From CALABS01 sp050260775 (GTDB lineage: Bacteria > Pseudomonadota > Alphaproteobacteria > Rhodospirillales > Magnetospirillaceae): a DNA stretch of 64,000 nucleotides. The translations under genes were made by a program, and so were the position numbers. The stretch is taken from positions 7,722 through 71,721 of the forward strand of contig JBLNCP010000005.1 in assembly GCA_050260775.1 (NCBI GenBank). Direction: 5' to 3'. The stretch's first letter is position 1. Every line of letters starts with the position of its first letter. Below are positions 35,257-43,683 of the stretch, piece by piece. The notes below the pieces were generated by a model. It searched no databases. It had not been told where the DNA came from and worked only from the letters and a program-made list of their open reading frames with translations.

Positions 35257-36204
35257 TTACTTGCCCGCCGTTTGCTTGGCGCGCGCCGCCTTGAGCTCGG
35301 CGAAATCGCGGTCGGCGTGGTGCGACGAGCGCGTCAGCGGCGACGAGGCCACCATCAGGAAGCCCTTGGCCCTGGCGATGGCCTTGTATTCCTCGAACTC
35401 GTCGGGGGTGACGAAGCGGTCGATGGGCGCGTGCTTCAGCGTCGGCTGGAGATACTGGCCGATGGTCATGAAGTCGATCCCGGCCGAGCGCATGTCGTCC
35501 ATCACCTGCAGCACCTCGGCCCGGGTCTCGCCCAGACCGACCATGATGCCGGACTTGGTGAAGATCGTCGGATCGAGTTCCTTGACCTTCTGCAGCAGGC
35601 GCAGCGACTCGAAATAGCGCGCCCCGGGGCGGATGCCGGGGTAGAGCCGCGGCACCGTCTCGAGGTTGTGGTTGAACACGTCGGGACGCGCCGTGGCCAC
35701 CGCCTCGACCGCCCCCGCCTTGTCGCGGAAATCGGGAGTCAGCACCTCGACGGTGCAGTCGCTGCTGACGGCGCGGATGCGCTCGATCGAGGCCACGAAC
35801 TGGAAGGCGCCGCCGTCCGGCAGGTCGTCGCGGTCCACCGAGGTGATCACCACGTGGCGGAGGCCCATGGCCTTGACGCTCTCGGCCAGGTGCTCGGGCT
35901 CCATCAAATCGACGGCGCCCGGCTTGCCGGTCTTGACGTTGCAGAAGGCACAGGCCCGGGTGCAGGTGTCGCCCAGGATCATGAAGGTGGCGTGGCGGTG
36001 CTTCCAGCACTCGCCGATATTGGGACAGGCCGCCTCCTCGCACACCGTATGCAGGTTCTTCTCCCGCATCAGGCGGCGCACCTCCGCCGCCTCCTCGGAG
36101 GTCGGCGCCTTCACGCGGATCCACTCCGGCTTTCGCGGCGAGGGGTTGTCGGGCCGATGAGCCTTCTCGGGGTGGCGGACGCGCGGGGGGGCTTGGTCTG
36201 TCAT
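35257..36204 (-). CDS. lipA: Lipoyl synthase
   Basis: LipA is a radical-SAM enzyme that inserts two sulfurs into octanoyl groups on lipoyl domains. The 315-aa protein has the auxiliary cluster cysteines 55, 60 and 66 (TVCEEAACPNIGEC), the radical-SAM triad 81, 85 and 88 (CTRACAFC), VITSVDRDDLPDGGA and FTKSGIMVGLGE. It lies downstream of lpdA and the PDH genes that use lipoate, separated by a repeat element. The link to PDH function is direct: its product modifies the lipoyl domains of PdhB and PdhC encoded here. Confidence 0.98.
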   Translation of the reverse strand: MTDQAPPRVRHPEKAHRPDNPSPRKPEWIRVKAPTSEEAAEVRRLMREKNLHTVCEEAACPNIGECWKHRHATFMILGDTCTRACAFCNVKTGKPGAVDLMEPEHLAESVKAMGLRHVVITSVDRDDLPDGGAFQFVASIERIRAVSSDCTVEVLTPDFRDKAGAVEAVATARPDVFNHNLETVPRLYPGIRPGARYFESLRLLQKVKELDPTIFTKSGIMVGLGETRAEVLQVMDDMRSAGIDFMTIGQYLQPTLKHAPIDRFVTPDEFEEYKAIARAKGFLMVASSPLTRSSHHADRDFAELKAARAKQTAGK

Positions 36205-36259
36205 GGTTTGGATATCGTTCAGGGCACGGGCGCGGTCAAGAAAAAGCTAGTCCATTCCT

Positions 36260-36336
36260 GTCATCCCGAGCGGCGCGAGGGACCTCGTGTCTTGCGGCAC
36301 ACGAGGTCCCTCGTCGCAGATGCTCCTCGGGATGAC
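36260..36336. repeat. Palindromic intergenic repeat, family A copy 2
   Basis: The element runs from GTCATCCCGAG (36260) to CTCGGGATGAC (36336), with inner arms GCGAGGGACCTCGTGT and ACACGAGGTCCCTCG. It matches the element at 24173-24265, with a shorter loop. It separates lpdA from lipA and could reduce or set the level of downstream lipA transcript. Confidence 0.87.
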
Positions 36337-36352
36337 ATCCCGGGGAACCGCC

Positions 36353-37768
36353 TCAGAAATGGATCGCCCGTCCATAGGCGTCGAGCACGGCCTCGTGCAT
36401 CATCTCGGAGAGGGTCGGATGCGGGAAGACGGTGTGCATCAGCTCGGCCTCGGTGGTCTCCAGCGTCTTGGCCACGGTGTAGCCCTGGATCATCTCGGTC
36501 ACCTCGGCGCCGATCATGTGGGCGCCCAGGAGCTCGCCGGTCTTGGCGTCGAACACGGTCTTGATGATGCCTTCGGTCTCGCCGAGCGCGATGGCCTTGC
36601 CGTTGCCGACGAAGGGGAAGCGGCCGACCTTGACCTGGTAGCCCTTCTCCTTGGCCTTGGCCTCGGTCAGCCCCACCGAGGCCACCTGCGGATGGCAGTA
36701 GGTGCAGCCCGGGATTGCGCGGATGTCGAGCGGATGGACGTGGTTGAGCCCGGCGATCTTCTCGACGCAGATGACGCCCTCGTGGCTGGCCTTGTGCGCC
36801 AGCCACGGCGCCCCGGTGAGGTCGCCGATGGCGTAGACGCCGGGCTCGCCGGTCTCCATCCATTGGTTGGTCACCACATGGGTCTTCTCGACCACCACCT
36901 TGGTGCCCTCGAGACCGATGTTCTCGACATTGCCGACGATGCCGACGGCCGAGATGACGCGGTCGACCACCACCTCGTGGGTCTTGCCGACGGCCTCGAT
37001 GGTGACCTTGACGTTGGTCGCCGACTTCTGCAGCCCCTTCACGGTGGCACCGGTCAGGATCTTCATGCCCTGCTTCTCGAAGGACTTCCGGGCCAGGGCG
37101 CTGATTTCCTCGTCCTCGACCGGCAGCACCCGGTCCATCACCTCGACCACGGTGACCTCGGCGCCCAGCGCGTTGAAGAAACTGGCGAACTCGATGCCGA
37201 TGGCGCCGGAGCCGATGACCAGCAGCGACTTGGGCATGGTGTCGGGGACCAGGGCCTCCTTGTAGGTCCACACCAGCTTGCCGTCGGGCTCGAGCCCCGG
37301 CAGCACGCGGGCCCGCGCCCCGGTGGCCAGGATGATGTGCGGTGCCGACAGCACGGTGGCGTTCTTGCCCTCGACCGCGAGCTTGCCCTTGCCGGCCAGC
37401 CGGCCGTGGCCTTCGATCACGGTCACCTTGTTCTTCTTGAGCAGGTGCTTGACGCCGGCCTGCAGCTGGGCCGCGACGGCACGCGAGCGGGCGACGATCT
37501 TGGCGAGGTCGAAGCCGGGCTTGCCGGCCGACAGGCCGTAGGAGTCGGCGTGCATCATGTTGCGGTAGACATCGGCCGAGCGCAACAGCGCCTTGGTCGG
37601 GATGCAGCCCCAGTTGAGGCAGATGCCGCCCAGGTGCTCGCGCTCGACGACGGCGGTGCGCATGCCGAGCTGGGCCGCACGGATGGCGGCCACATAACCG
37701 CCGGGACCGCCACCCAGGACCACCAGATCGAAGCTGTTCTCGGGCATCTTCTTCTCCACGAAACTCAT
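36353..37768 (-). CDS. lpdA: Dihydrolipoyl dehydrogenase (E3)
   Basis: E3 reoxidises dihydrolipoamide with FAD and NAD. The 471-aa protein has LVVLGGGPGGYVAAIRAAQL, the redox disulfide Cys50/Cys55 (GGICLNWGCIPTKA), a second Rossmann motif SLLVIGSGAIGIEFASFF, the FAD motif GVYAIGDLTG and the C-terminal base motif HTVFPHPTLSEMMHEAV. ATG 37768 has a GGGGGGAAG site upstream; ATG 37747 is a possible alternative. It is fifth on from pdhA in this cluster. Confidence 0.97.
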   Translation of the reverse strand: MSFVEKKMPENSFDLVVLGGGPGGYVAAIRAAQLGMRTAVVEREHLGGICLNWGCIPTKALLRSADVYRNMMHADSYGLSAGKPGFDLAKIVARSRAVAAQLQAGVKHLLKKNKVTVIEGHGRLAGKGKLAVEGKNATVLSAPHIILATGARARVLPGLEPDGKLVWTYKEALVPDTMPKSLLVIGSGAIGIEFASFFNALGAEVTVVEVMDRVLPVEDEEISALARKSFEKQGMKILTGATVKGLQKSATNVKVTIEAVGKTHEVVVDRVISAVGIVGNVENIGLEGTKVVVEKTHVVTNQWMETGEPGVYAIGDLTGAPWLAHKASHEGVICVEKIAGLNHVHPLDIRAIPGCTYCHPQVASVGLTEAKAKEKGYQVKVGRFPFVGNGKAIALGETEGIIKTVFDAKTGELLGAHMIGAEVTEMIQGYTVAKTLETTEAELMHTVFPHPTLSEMMHEAVLDAYGRAIHF

Positions 37769-37794
37769 TGGTCTTCCCCCCCGATCCGGTGCCG

Positions 37795-38265
37795 CTAGTC
37801 GCGGACGCCGGGGAAATAGCCGGCCAGGCGGGCCTCGATATCCAGGTCGTAGGCGTCGGCGAGGCGCCACAGGTTCAACCCCATCACCTCACGGAAAGCT
37901 CCGAGCAGCTGGTAGAAGCCGAAGCTGGGCATGGCGTGGCGGCGCCCGGCGCGGCGGTCCCACGCCTCCACCTCATCCATGTACTTGCGGCAGGCGGCGC
38001 GCATGGCGCCCAGCACGGACTGCGCCAACGCGTCCTCGGGCAGCAGCAGGCTGGTCTGGGAGATGAAGCGCCGCAGCTCGCCCACCGCCGAATAGCAGCG
38101 GTCCTGCTCCTCCGGCATGGCGAGGTGTCCGCTGAACAGGACGTTCCCCTCGATCATCGACATCAGGCCGGCCACCGCCTGGGCCTCCGCCGCCGAGGGA
38201 GCCGGGTCCTGCAGCGCCGGAAAGCCGGTCTTGGGCCGATCGAGATCGCGCACGCGCACCCGCAT
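37795..38265 (-). CDS. Hypothetical protein in the PDH cluster (156 aa)
   Basis: I do not recognise this family. The product starts MRVRVRDLDRPKTGFPALQD and is soluble and largely helical, with a hydrophobic C-terminal third (SFGFYQLLGAFREVMGLNLW). GGGGG lies 7 bases before ATG 38265. An in-frame GTG at 38271 overlaps the preceding stop. It lies 26 bp before lpdA and immediately after another unknown gene. The tight spacing argues for co-translation with PDH subunits. A role in PDH assembly or regulation is a guess from position only. Confidence 0.7.
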   Translation of the reverse strand: MRVRVRDLDRPKTGFPALQDPAPSAAEAQAVAGLMSMIEGNVLFSGHLAMPEEQDRCYSAVGELRRFISQTSLLLPEDALAQSVLGAMRAACRKYMDEVEAWDRRAGRRHAMPSFGFYQLLGAFREVMGLNLWRLADAYDLDIEARLAGYFPGVRD

Positions 38266-38267
38266 GG

Positions 38268-38882
38268 TCACGCCCCCGTGGCGACGGCCAGCGGCCGCCA
38301 CGCCTGGTCGAGGTCGAAGGCGAGGTCGTGATCGGCCACGTAGCGCCACAGGAACGCATCGAAGTCGCCAGCGAACTCGTTGTCGATGAAGGCGGCCAGC
38401 GCCGCCGCCTTGGCGTGGTAGACCGGCATCAGGTCGAAGCGCCACCCCATCGGCGCCTTGGCCGCCTTGAACAGGGAGCCGTCGTCCTCGCCGGCCAGCA
38501 CCCGGCGCACGATCCAGTTGCCGTCCTCGTCGAAACCCACGTGTTCACCCACCCCCATCTCGTCGACCAGTGCGTCGAGGTAGGGGAAGGCGGTGAAGGC
38601 GATGAGGAAGGCGGCCTCGGGCGGCGCGTCGGCGAGATCGGCCGGTTCGGGCATGCCGCGATAGCGGCAGACGAAGAACCGGGTCAGCGGGTCCCGCCGG
38701 CCGAGATCCTCGCGGCCCTCGGCGGCATAGATCTCCTTCAACTCCTCGCCCCAAAGCCGGGCGTTGCCGAACAGAGCAGCTTCGGCCGCCTTCATCCGGC
38801 CGTCACGCATCATCTCCTTAAAGCCCTCGAAGGCCGCCCGGATCGACGGCATGGAGCGGGCAATATCCTCGGCCAGGGCCAT
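38268..38882 (-). CDS. Hypothetical protein in the PDH cluster (204 aa)
   Basis: I do not recognise this family. The protein starts MALAEDIARSMPSIRAAFEG and is soluble, acidic and helical, with GFDEDGNWIVRRVLAGEDDG in the middle and LWRYVADHDLAFDLDQAWRP near the end. An AGGAG site overlaps the pdhC stop, 7 bases before ATG 38882. The stop nearly touches the next unknown gene. The pair sits between E2 and E3 genes, where no known PDH component is expected. Function unknown. Confidence 0.72.
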   Translation of the reverse strand: MALAEDIARSMPSIRAAFEGFKEMMRDGRMKAAEAALFGNARLWGEELKEIYAAEGREDLGRRDPLTRFFVCRYRGMPEPADLADAPPEAAFLIAFTAFPYLDALVDEMGVGEHVGFDEDGNWIVRRVLAGEDDGSLFKAAKAPMGWRFDLMPVYHAKAAALAAFIDNEFAGDFDAFLWRYVADHDLAFDLDQAWRPLAVATGA

Positions 38883-38893
38883 CCCCGGTCTCC

Positions 38894-40189
38894 TCAGATC
38901 AGCATCGACAACGGATCCTCGACGTACTTCTTGAAGGCGGCGAGGAATTCAGCCCCGATGGCGCCGTCCACCACCCGGTGGTCGACCGACAGGGTGCAGG
39001 TCATCATGGTGGCGACGGCAAGGGCGCCATTCTTGACCACCGGGCGCTGCTCTCCCGCCCCCACCGCCAGGATGCAGCCCTGCGGCGGGTTGATGATCGC
39101 GGCGAACTCGCGGATGCCGTACATGCCGAGATTGGAGATGGTGAAGCCGCCGCCCTGGTACTCCTCGGGCATCAGCTTGCCGTCGCGGGCCTTGCCGGCC
39201 AGCGCCTTCATCTCGTTGGAGATCTGCGACAGAGTCTTCTTGTCCGCCGACTTGACGATGGGGGTGATCAGGCCGTTGGGAGTGGCCACCGCCACCGAGA
39301 TGTCGACCTCGGTGTAGCGGCGGATGGCCGCTTCGCCCCAGGCGGCGTTGGCGGCCGGCACCTTCCGGAGCGCCATCGCCACCGCGCGGACCACGAAATC
39401 GTTGACCGACAGCTTGTAGGCGTCGGAGCGCGCATTGGCCTCGGCCCGCAGCTTCAGCAGCGCGTCGATGTCGCAGTCGATGGTCAGGTAGAAGTGCGGC
39501 ACCGTCTGCTTGGCCTCGGTCAGCCGCTTGGCGATGACCTTGCGCATCGAGGAATTGGGGATCTCCTCGTAGGGCGGCTCGAAGCCCGACACTTGCGGCG
39601 CGGCGACCGGTGCGGCGGCGGCCGGGGCAGCCGGAGCCGCCGCCGGACGGGGGGCAGCCTTGGCCTGCTCGATGTCGGCCTTGATGATGCGGCCGTGCGG
39701 ACCGCTGCCCTTGACCTGCTTGAGGTCGAGACCGACCTCGGCCGCGAGGCGGCGGGCCAGCGGGCTGGCGAACACGCGCTCGCCATGCGCGGGCTGGGCA
39801 CCATGCGCGGGTTGGGGGGCCACCGCCCCGCTGGCCGGCGCGGGGGACGGCGCGGCTGATTGCGGGGCGGCGGCGGGGGGCTGGGGTGCGGCGGCAGGTT
39901 GGGGCGCAGGCGCGGACGTCTTGGCCTTCAGCGCGGCGGCGTCCTCGCCCTCCTCCAGCAGCAAGGCGATGGGCTGGTTGACCTTGACGCCGGCGGTGCC
40001 GCCGGGGACCAGGATCTTGCCCAGCACCCCCTCGTCCACCGCCTCGAATTCCATGGTGGCCTTGTCGGTTTCGATCTCGGCAATGACATCGCCGGATTTG
40101 ACCGCTTCGCCTTCCTTCTTCAGCCAGCGGGCCAGGGTGCCTTCGCTCATGGTCGGCGAGAGCGCGGGCATCAGGATCTCGATGGGCAT
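38894..40189 (-). CDS. pdhC: Pyruvate dehydrogenase complex E2 (dihydrolipoamide acetyltransferase)
   Basis: E2 is the core that transfers acetyl groups from lipoate to CoA. The 431-aa protein has one lipoyl domain (lipoyl Lys43 in EIETDKATMEFE), an Ala/Pro linker (about 90-130), and a peripheral-subunit-binding domain (FASPLARRLAAEVGLDLKQV). After a second linker, the catalytic domain ends with the active-site motif LSVDHRVVDGAIGAEF. It matches the alphaproteobacterial type with a single lipoyl domain. It starts 12 bp after pdhB. Confidence 0.97.
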   Translation of the reverse strand: MPIEILMPALSPTMSEGTLARWLKKEGEAVKSGDVIAEIETDKATMEFEAVDEGVLGKILVPGGTAGVKVNQPIALLLEEGEDAAALKAKTSAPAPQPAAAPQPPAAAPQSAAPSPAPASGAVAPQPAHGAQPAHGERVFASPLARRLAAEVGLDLKQVKGSGPHGRIIKADIEQAKAAPRPAAAPAAPAAAAPVAAPQVSGFEPPYEEIPNSSMRKVIAKRLTEAKQTVPHFYLTIDCDIDALLKLRAEANARSDAYKLSVNDFVVRAVAMALRKVPAANAAWGEAAIRRYTEVDISVAVATPNGLITPIVKSADKKTLSQISNEMKALAGKARDGKLMPEEYQGGGFTISNLGMYGIREFAAIINPPQGCILAVGAGEQRPVVKNGALAVATMMTCTLSVDHRVVDGAIGAEFLAAFKKYVEDPLSMLI

Positions 40190-40201
40190 GACGCGCTCCC
40201 C

Positions 40202-41587
40202 TTACTTGCGATAGCAGACCTGGCGCGCCGCCTCGACCACGCGGTCGGGCTGCGGCAGGTACAGCTTCTCGAGATTGGCGGCGTAGGGCATGGGCACGTC
40301 GGCGCCCGTCACCCGCACCAGCGGCGCATCGAGCCAGTCGAAGGCGTTCTCCATGATCACCGCGGCGATCTCGGAGCCGACGCTGGCGAACGGCCAGTCC
40401 TCCTGCACCGTGACGATGCGATTGGTCTTCTGGACCGAGCGCACGATGGTCTCGATATCGAGCGGACGGATGGTGCGCAGGTTGACCACCTCGGCCTCGA
40501 TCCCCTCGCCCGCCAGCACCTGGGCGGCCTCCAGCGCGGTGTGCACCGAGCGGGAATAGGTCACGATGGTAACGTGGCTGCCCTCGCGCTCGATCTTGGC
40601 CTTGCCGATGGGAACGATGAAGTCCGGATCGTCGGGCACGTCGAAGCTCTGGCCGTACATGATCTCGTTTTCCAGCACGACCACCGGATTGGGGTCGCGG
40701 ATCGCCGCCTTGAGCAGGCCCTTGGCGTCGGCCGCCGAATAGGGCGCCACCACCTTGAGGCCGGGGCAATGTGCGTACCAGGCGGCGAAGTCCTGGCTGT
40801 GCTGGGCGGCGACGCGGGCGGCGGCACCGTTGGGGCCGCGGAAGACGATGGGGCACGGCTGCTGCCCGCCCGACATGTAGAGCGTCTTGGCCGCCGAGTT
40901 GACCACATGGTCGATGGCCTGCATCGAAAAGTTCATGGTCATGAACTCGACGATGGGCTTGAGACCGGCGAAGGCGGCGCCGACGGCAAGACCGGCGAAG
41001 CCCATCTCGGTGATGGGGGTGTCGATCACCCGCTTGGGGCCGAACTCGTCCAGCAGGCCCTGCGACACCTTGTAGGCGCCCTGGTACTGGGCGACTTCCT
41101 CGCCCATCAGGAAGACCTTGTCGTCGCGGCGCATCTCCTCGGCCATGGCGTCGCGCAGGGCCTCGCGCACCGTCATGCGCACGAACTTCTCGTACACCTT
41201 CTCCTCGCCCATCGGCTTGGGCGCCGCCGGCGGCGGCTGCAGCGAGGTGGTCGGCGTCTCGGGCGCGGCGGCGGGCGCGGCGGCGATGGGCGCGGTGGCC
41301 GGGGTGTGGCCCTCCATGGCGCGGGCGAGGTCGGTGTCCTTCTCGCCCTCTTCCAGCAGGATGGCGATGGGGGTGTTGACGGCGACGCCCTCGGTGCCGC
41401 CCTGCACCAGGATCTTGCCGAGCCGGCCTTCCTCGACCGCCTCCATCTCCATGGTGGCCTTGTCGGTCTCGATCTCGGCCAGCACGTCGCCGGACTTGAC
41501 CGCGTCACCTTCGTTCTTCAGCCAGCGGGCCAGCTTGCCCTCGGTCATGGTCGGCGACAGCGCCGGCATCAATACTTCGATCGGCAT
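40202..41587 (-). CDS. pdhB: Pyruvate dehydrogenase E1 beta with N-terminal lipoyl domain
   Basis: The 461-aa protein combines a lipoyl domain (residues 1-80, Lys43 in EIETDKATMEME) and an Ala/Pro linker (about 95-125) with a complete E1-beta transketolase-like domain. The latter has MTVREALRDAMAEEM, ITEMGFAGLAVGAAFAGLKP and NLRTIRPLDIETIVRSV. The E1-beta part pairs with PdhA to decarboxylate pyruvate. The added lipoyl domain is characteristic of alphaproteobacterial PdhB and gives the complex extra swinging arms. Its N-terminus closely copies that of PdhC, showing domain duplication. Confidence 0.97.
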   Translation of the reverse strand: MPIEVLMPALSPTMTEGKLARWLKNEGDAVKSGDVLAEIETDKATMEMEAVEEGRLGKILVQGGTEGVAVNTPIAILLEEGEKDTDLARAMEGHTPATAPIAAAPAAAPETPTTSLQPPPAAPKPMGEEKVYEKFVRMTVREALRDAMAEEMRRDDKVFLMGEEVAQYQGAYKVSQGLLDEFGPKRVIDTPITEMGFAGLAVGAAFAGLKPIVEFMTMNFSMQAIDHVVNSAAKTLYMSGGQQPCPIVFRGPNGAAARVAAQHSQDFAAWYAHCPGLKVVAPYSAADAKGLLKAAIRDPNPVVVLENEIMYGQSFDVPDDPDFIVPIGKAKIEREGSHVTIVTYSRSVHTALEAAQVLAGEGIEAEVVNLRTIRPLDIETIVRSVQKTNRIVTVQEDWPFASVGSEIAAVIMENAFDWLDAPLVRVTGADVPMPYAANLEKLYLPQPDRVVEAARQVCYRK

Positions 41588-41597
41588 CCCCGCCTCC

Positions 41598-42596
41598 TCA
41601 CGCTTCGATCAGCACGTCGGTCCACAGCTCGGACGGATCCGGCTCGGGACTGGATTGCGCGAAGTCGGCGGCCTCCTGGACCACGGCCTTGACCTCGCGG
41701 TCGATCTCCTTGAGGCCGGCCTCGTCGATGAGACCCTGCTCGAGAAGACGCGCCTTCAGCGTGTCGATGGGATCGTGCTGCTCGCGCATGCGCGTGACCT
41801 CCTCCTTGGTCCGGTACTTGGCCGGATCCGACATGGAGTGTCCGCGGTAGCGGTAGGTCTTCATCTCCAGGATGTAGGGGCCGTTGCCGGTGCGGGCATG
41901 CTCGAGCGCGCGGCCGGCGGCCTCGTAGACGGCCTGGACGCTCATGCCGTCCACCGCCTCGCCGGGAATGCCGTAGGCGGAACCGCGGCGGAACAGCTCG
42001 GTGCCGGCCGAGGCCCGCTCGATGGAGGTGCCCATGGCGTACTTGTTGTTCTCGACGACGTAGACGACCGGCAGCTTCCACAGGGCGGCCATGTTGAAGG
42101 CCTCGTAGACCTGGCCCTGGTTGACCGCGCCGTCGCCGAGATAGACGTGGGCGACGCCGCCGTCGCCGGAATACTGGTGGGCGAAGCCGAGGCCGGTGCC
42201 GATGGGCACCTGGGCGCCGACGATGCCGTGGCCGCCGAAGAACTTCTTCTCGCGGCTGAACATGTGCATCGAGCCGCCCTTGCCCCTGGAGTAGCCGCCG
42301 GCGCGGCCGGTGAGCTCGGCCATCACGCCCTTCGGATCCATGTTGCAGGCTAGCATCTGACCGTGGTCGCGATAGCTGGTCACCACCGAATCGGCGGAGC
42401 TGGCCGCGGCCATCATGCCGACCACCACCGCCTCCTGGCCGATGTAGAGGTGGCAGAAGCCTCCGATCAGCCCCATGCCGTAGAGCTGGCCCGCCTTCTC
42501 CTCGAACCGGCGGATCAGCAGCATGTCGCGATACCATTGGGTCATCTGGGCCTTGGTCGGCTCTGCCGCCTTGGCCTTCCGCTTCGCGATCGCCAT
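41598..42596 (-). CDS. pdhA: Pyruvate dehydrogenase E1 alpha
   Basis: The 332-aa ThDP-binding subunit decarboxylates pyruvate together with PdhB. It has FCHLYIGQEAVVVGMMAA, the ThDP motif from YLGDGAVNQGQVYEAF to VVYVVENNKYAMG, and the loop YRYRGHSMSDPAKYRTKEE that carries phosphorylatable Ser in eukaryotes. GGGAGG precedes ATG 42596. It is the first gene of the PDH cluster, with a palindromic site 40-55 bp upstream. Confidence 0.97.
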   Translation of the reverse strand: MAIAKRKAKAAEPTKAQMTQWYRDMLLIRRFEEKAGQLYGMGLIGGFCHLYIGQEAVVVGMMAAASSADSVVTSYRDHGQMLACNMDPKGVMAELTGRAGGYSRGKGGSMHMFSREKKFFGGHGIVGAQVPIGTGLGFAHQYSGDGGVAHVYLGDGAVNQGQVYEAFNMAALWKLPVVYVVENNKYAMGTSIERASAGTELFRRGSAYGIPGEAVDGMSVQAVYEAAGRALEHARTGNGPYILEMKTYRYRGHSMSDPAKYRTKEEVTRMREQHDPIDTLKARLLEQGLIDEAGLKEIDREVKAVVQEAADFAQSSPEPDPSELWTDVLIEA

Positions 42597-42635
42597 GGTT
42601 CCTCCCGGGGCTTGTCGCGTTGTGTTAGCTCAATA

Positions 42636-42695
42636 GGTAAACTAGGTTACCCTTTATTGCAAGAGCCTTCGCATCACGAACTTCTTGTATTGCAA
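42636..42695 (-). promoter_or_regulatory. Palindrome and direct repeats in the pdhA promoter region
   Basis: GGTAAACTAGGTTACC (42636-42651) is a 16-bp palindrome with one mismatched pair, 40-55 bp before the pdhA ATG. Upstream, ATTGCAA occurs at 42656-42662 and 42689-42695, exactly 33 bp apart. Two GTTAAC sites lie beyond (42709, 42724). The stretch is AT-richer than its surroundings. A repressor site for PDH control is likely, but the regulator is not identifiable. Confidence 0.5.
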
Positions 42696-42905
42696 CGCAA
42701 AAACCAATGTTAACTCGTTTCTGGTTAACCGCCCAAACCCATGCCGTTTGGCAGGCAGATCATGTTCGCGCGCCCCGCCCCTGTCCACCCGGCGAAGGGG
42801 ATAGCAGGGCGATCCATCCGGCGAGAGGATGACCGCCCGACGGGATATATCGGGAGAAGGGAGGCGTTTGGGGAGAGGGCGCGCCAGGGGCTTACGCCAC
42901 TCCAC

Positions 42906-42984
42906 CGTCATGCCCGCGCTTGACGCGGGCATCCCAGCGGACACCCACAAGGCATGGATCGCCGGGTCAAGCCCGGCGATGACG
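42906..42984. repeat. Palindromic intergenic repeat, family B
   Basis: The element opens CGTCATGCCCGCGCTTGACG and closes with GCCGGGTCAAGCCCGGCGAT then GACG. It has two internal hairpins (CCCGCG...CGCGGG and GCCGGG...CCCGGC). Its ends differ from family A in using CGTCATGCC. It fills part of the 407-bp gap between pdhA and ftsB; the rest (42700-42905) holds no gene I can see. Confidence 0.75.
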
Positions 42985-43003
42985 GAACAAATTGTGGAGG
43001 ACG

Positions 43004-43312
43004 CTACTTCTTCTCGAAGACGACCACTTCGTCGTCGCGGCCCATGTTCAGCATGACGCGGGCCCGCTCTTCCAGCATGTCGGGGTCGAGGTGGTCGGGG
43101 CGCAGCAGCAGCACCCGATGCTCGATGGCCTGGCGGTCGGTGGTGACCTTGGCCAGCTGCAGCTCGGCCTCGAGGATCTCGTTCTTGAGACGGACCCAGG
43201 CCAGGATGCCGCGATCGCCTTCCACCGTGTGGTAGGCGAAGTACGCCACGGCTCCCAGCCCGATCAACGGACCGACCATATGGCGACAGCGGCGGTAAAG
43301 TTCCTGCAACAT
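43004..43312 (-). CDS. ftsB: Septum formation initiator (FtsB/DivIC family)
   Basis: The 102-aa single-pass membrane protein has a short cytosolic start, a TM helix (VGPLIGLGAVAYFAYH, about 13-30), and a coiled coil (WVRLKNEILEAELQLAKV) followed by LLLRPDHLDPDMLEERARVM. The end, LNMGRDDEVVVFEKK, fits alphaproteobacterial FtsB. It belongs to the FtsQLB divisome complex. ATG 43312 is the only reasonable start, though no clear ribosome site is seen. It lies downstream of eno, the usual order in proteobacteria, but beyond an eno terminator and a 371-bp gap, so it has its own promoter. Confidence 0.88.
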   Translation of the reverse strand: MLQELYRRCRHMVGPLIGLGAVAYFAYHTVEGDRGILAWVRLKNEILEAELQLAKVTTDRQAIEHRVLLLRPDHLDPDMLEERARVMLNMGRDDEVVVFEKK

Positions 43313-43496
43313 GGGAGGGATGGAATCACGGACGATTCCGCCAGTCAACAAATGCCGATTCGTTAGATTCACTTTTTTGCTACAGGAGTCATTGGTGTTG
43401 CAGAAATGACTCACGACTGGCTTGACCAAGAAAGATTGCAATGTGAATAAAATGAGAACGTTTATTCTTGTTTGAGAGCACAGGACGCTCAGATGT

Positions 43497-43570
43497 TGTG
43501 CCGGCGGGACGACACGACCCCAGATCTTGCCTCCCGGCGGACGAGATTCCTCGCCTCCGCTCGGGATGAC
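43497..43570. repeat. Degraded palindromic repeat related to family A
   Basis: The right end CTCGGGATGAC (43560-43570) is identical to family A, and ACGAGATTCCTCG inside resembles its ACGAGGTCCCTCG arm. The left end is eroded. It lies in the 371-bp gap between ftsB and eno; AT-rich DNA at 43330-43470 next to it probably carries the ftsB promoter. Confidence 0.5.
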
Positions 43571-43623
43571 ACTTGAACACCCTCCCCCCTGTCATTCCGG
43601 GTGGACCGGGACGGCACTCCGCA

Positions 43624-43656
43624 AAAGAAAAACGGCCGGGGATTTCTCCCCGGCCG
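43624..43656 (-). terminator. Intrinsic terminator of eno
   Basis: CGGCCGGGG (43633-43641) pairs perfectly with CCCCGGCCG (43648-43656) around a 6-base loop. On the minus strand the stem is followed by TTTTTCTTTT. It is 27 bases after the eno stop. A textbook rho-independent terminator. Confidence 0.93.
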
Positions 43657-43683
43657 CTTGGCATCCGAGCCTGAAGACGCCGA

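Noticed and set aside
42906..42984. Possible CRISPR or tRNA-like structure
   Set aside because: The repeat is a single dyad element without regular spacers, and it cannot be folded into a cloverleaf; it fits a palindromic intergenic repeat.
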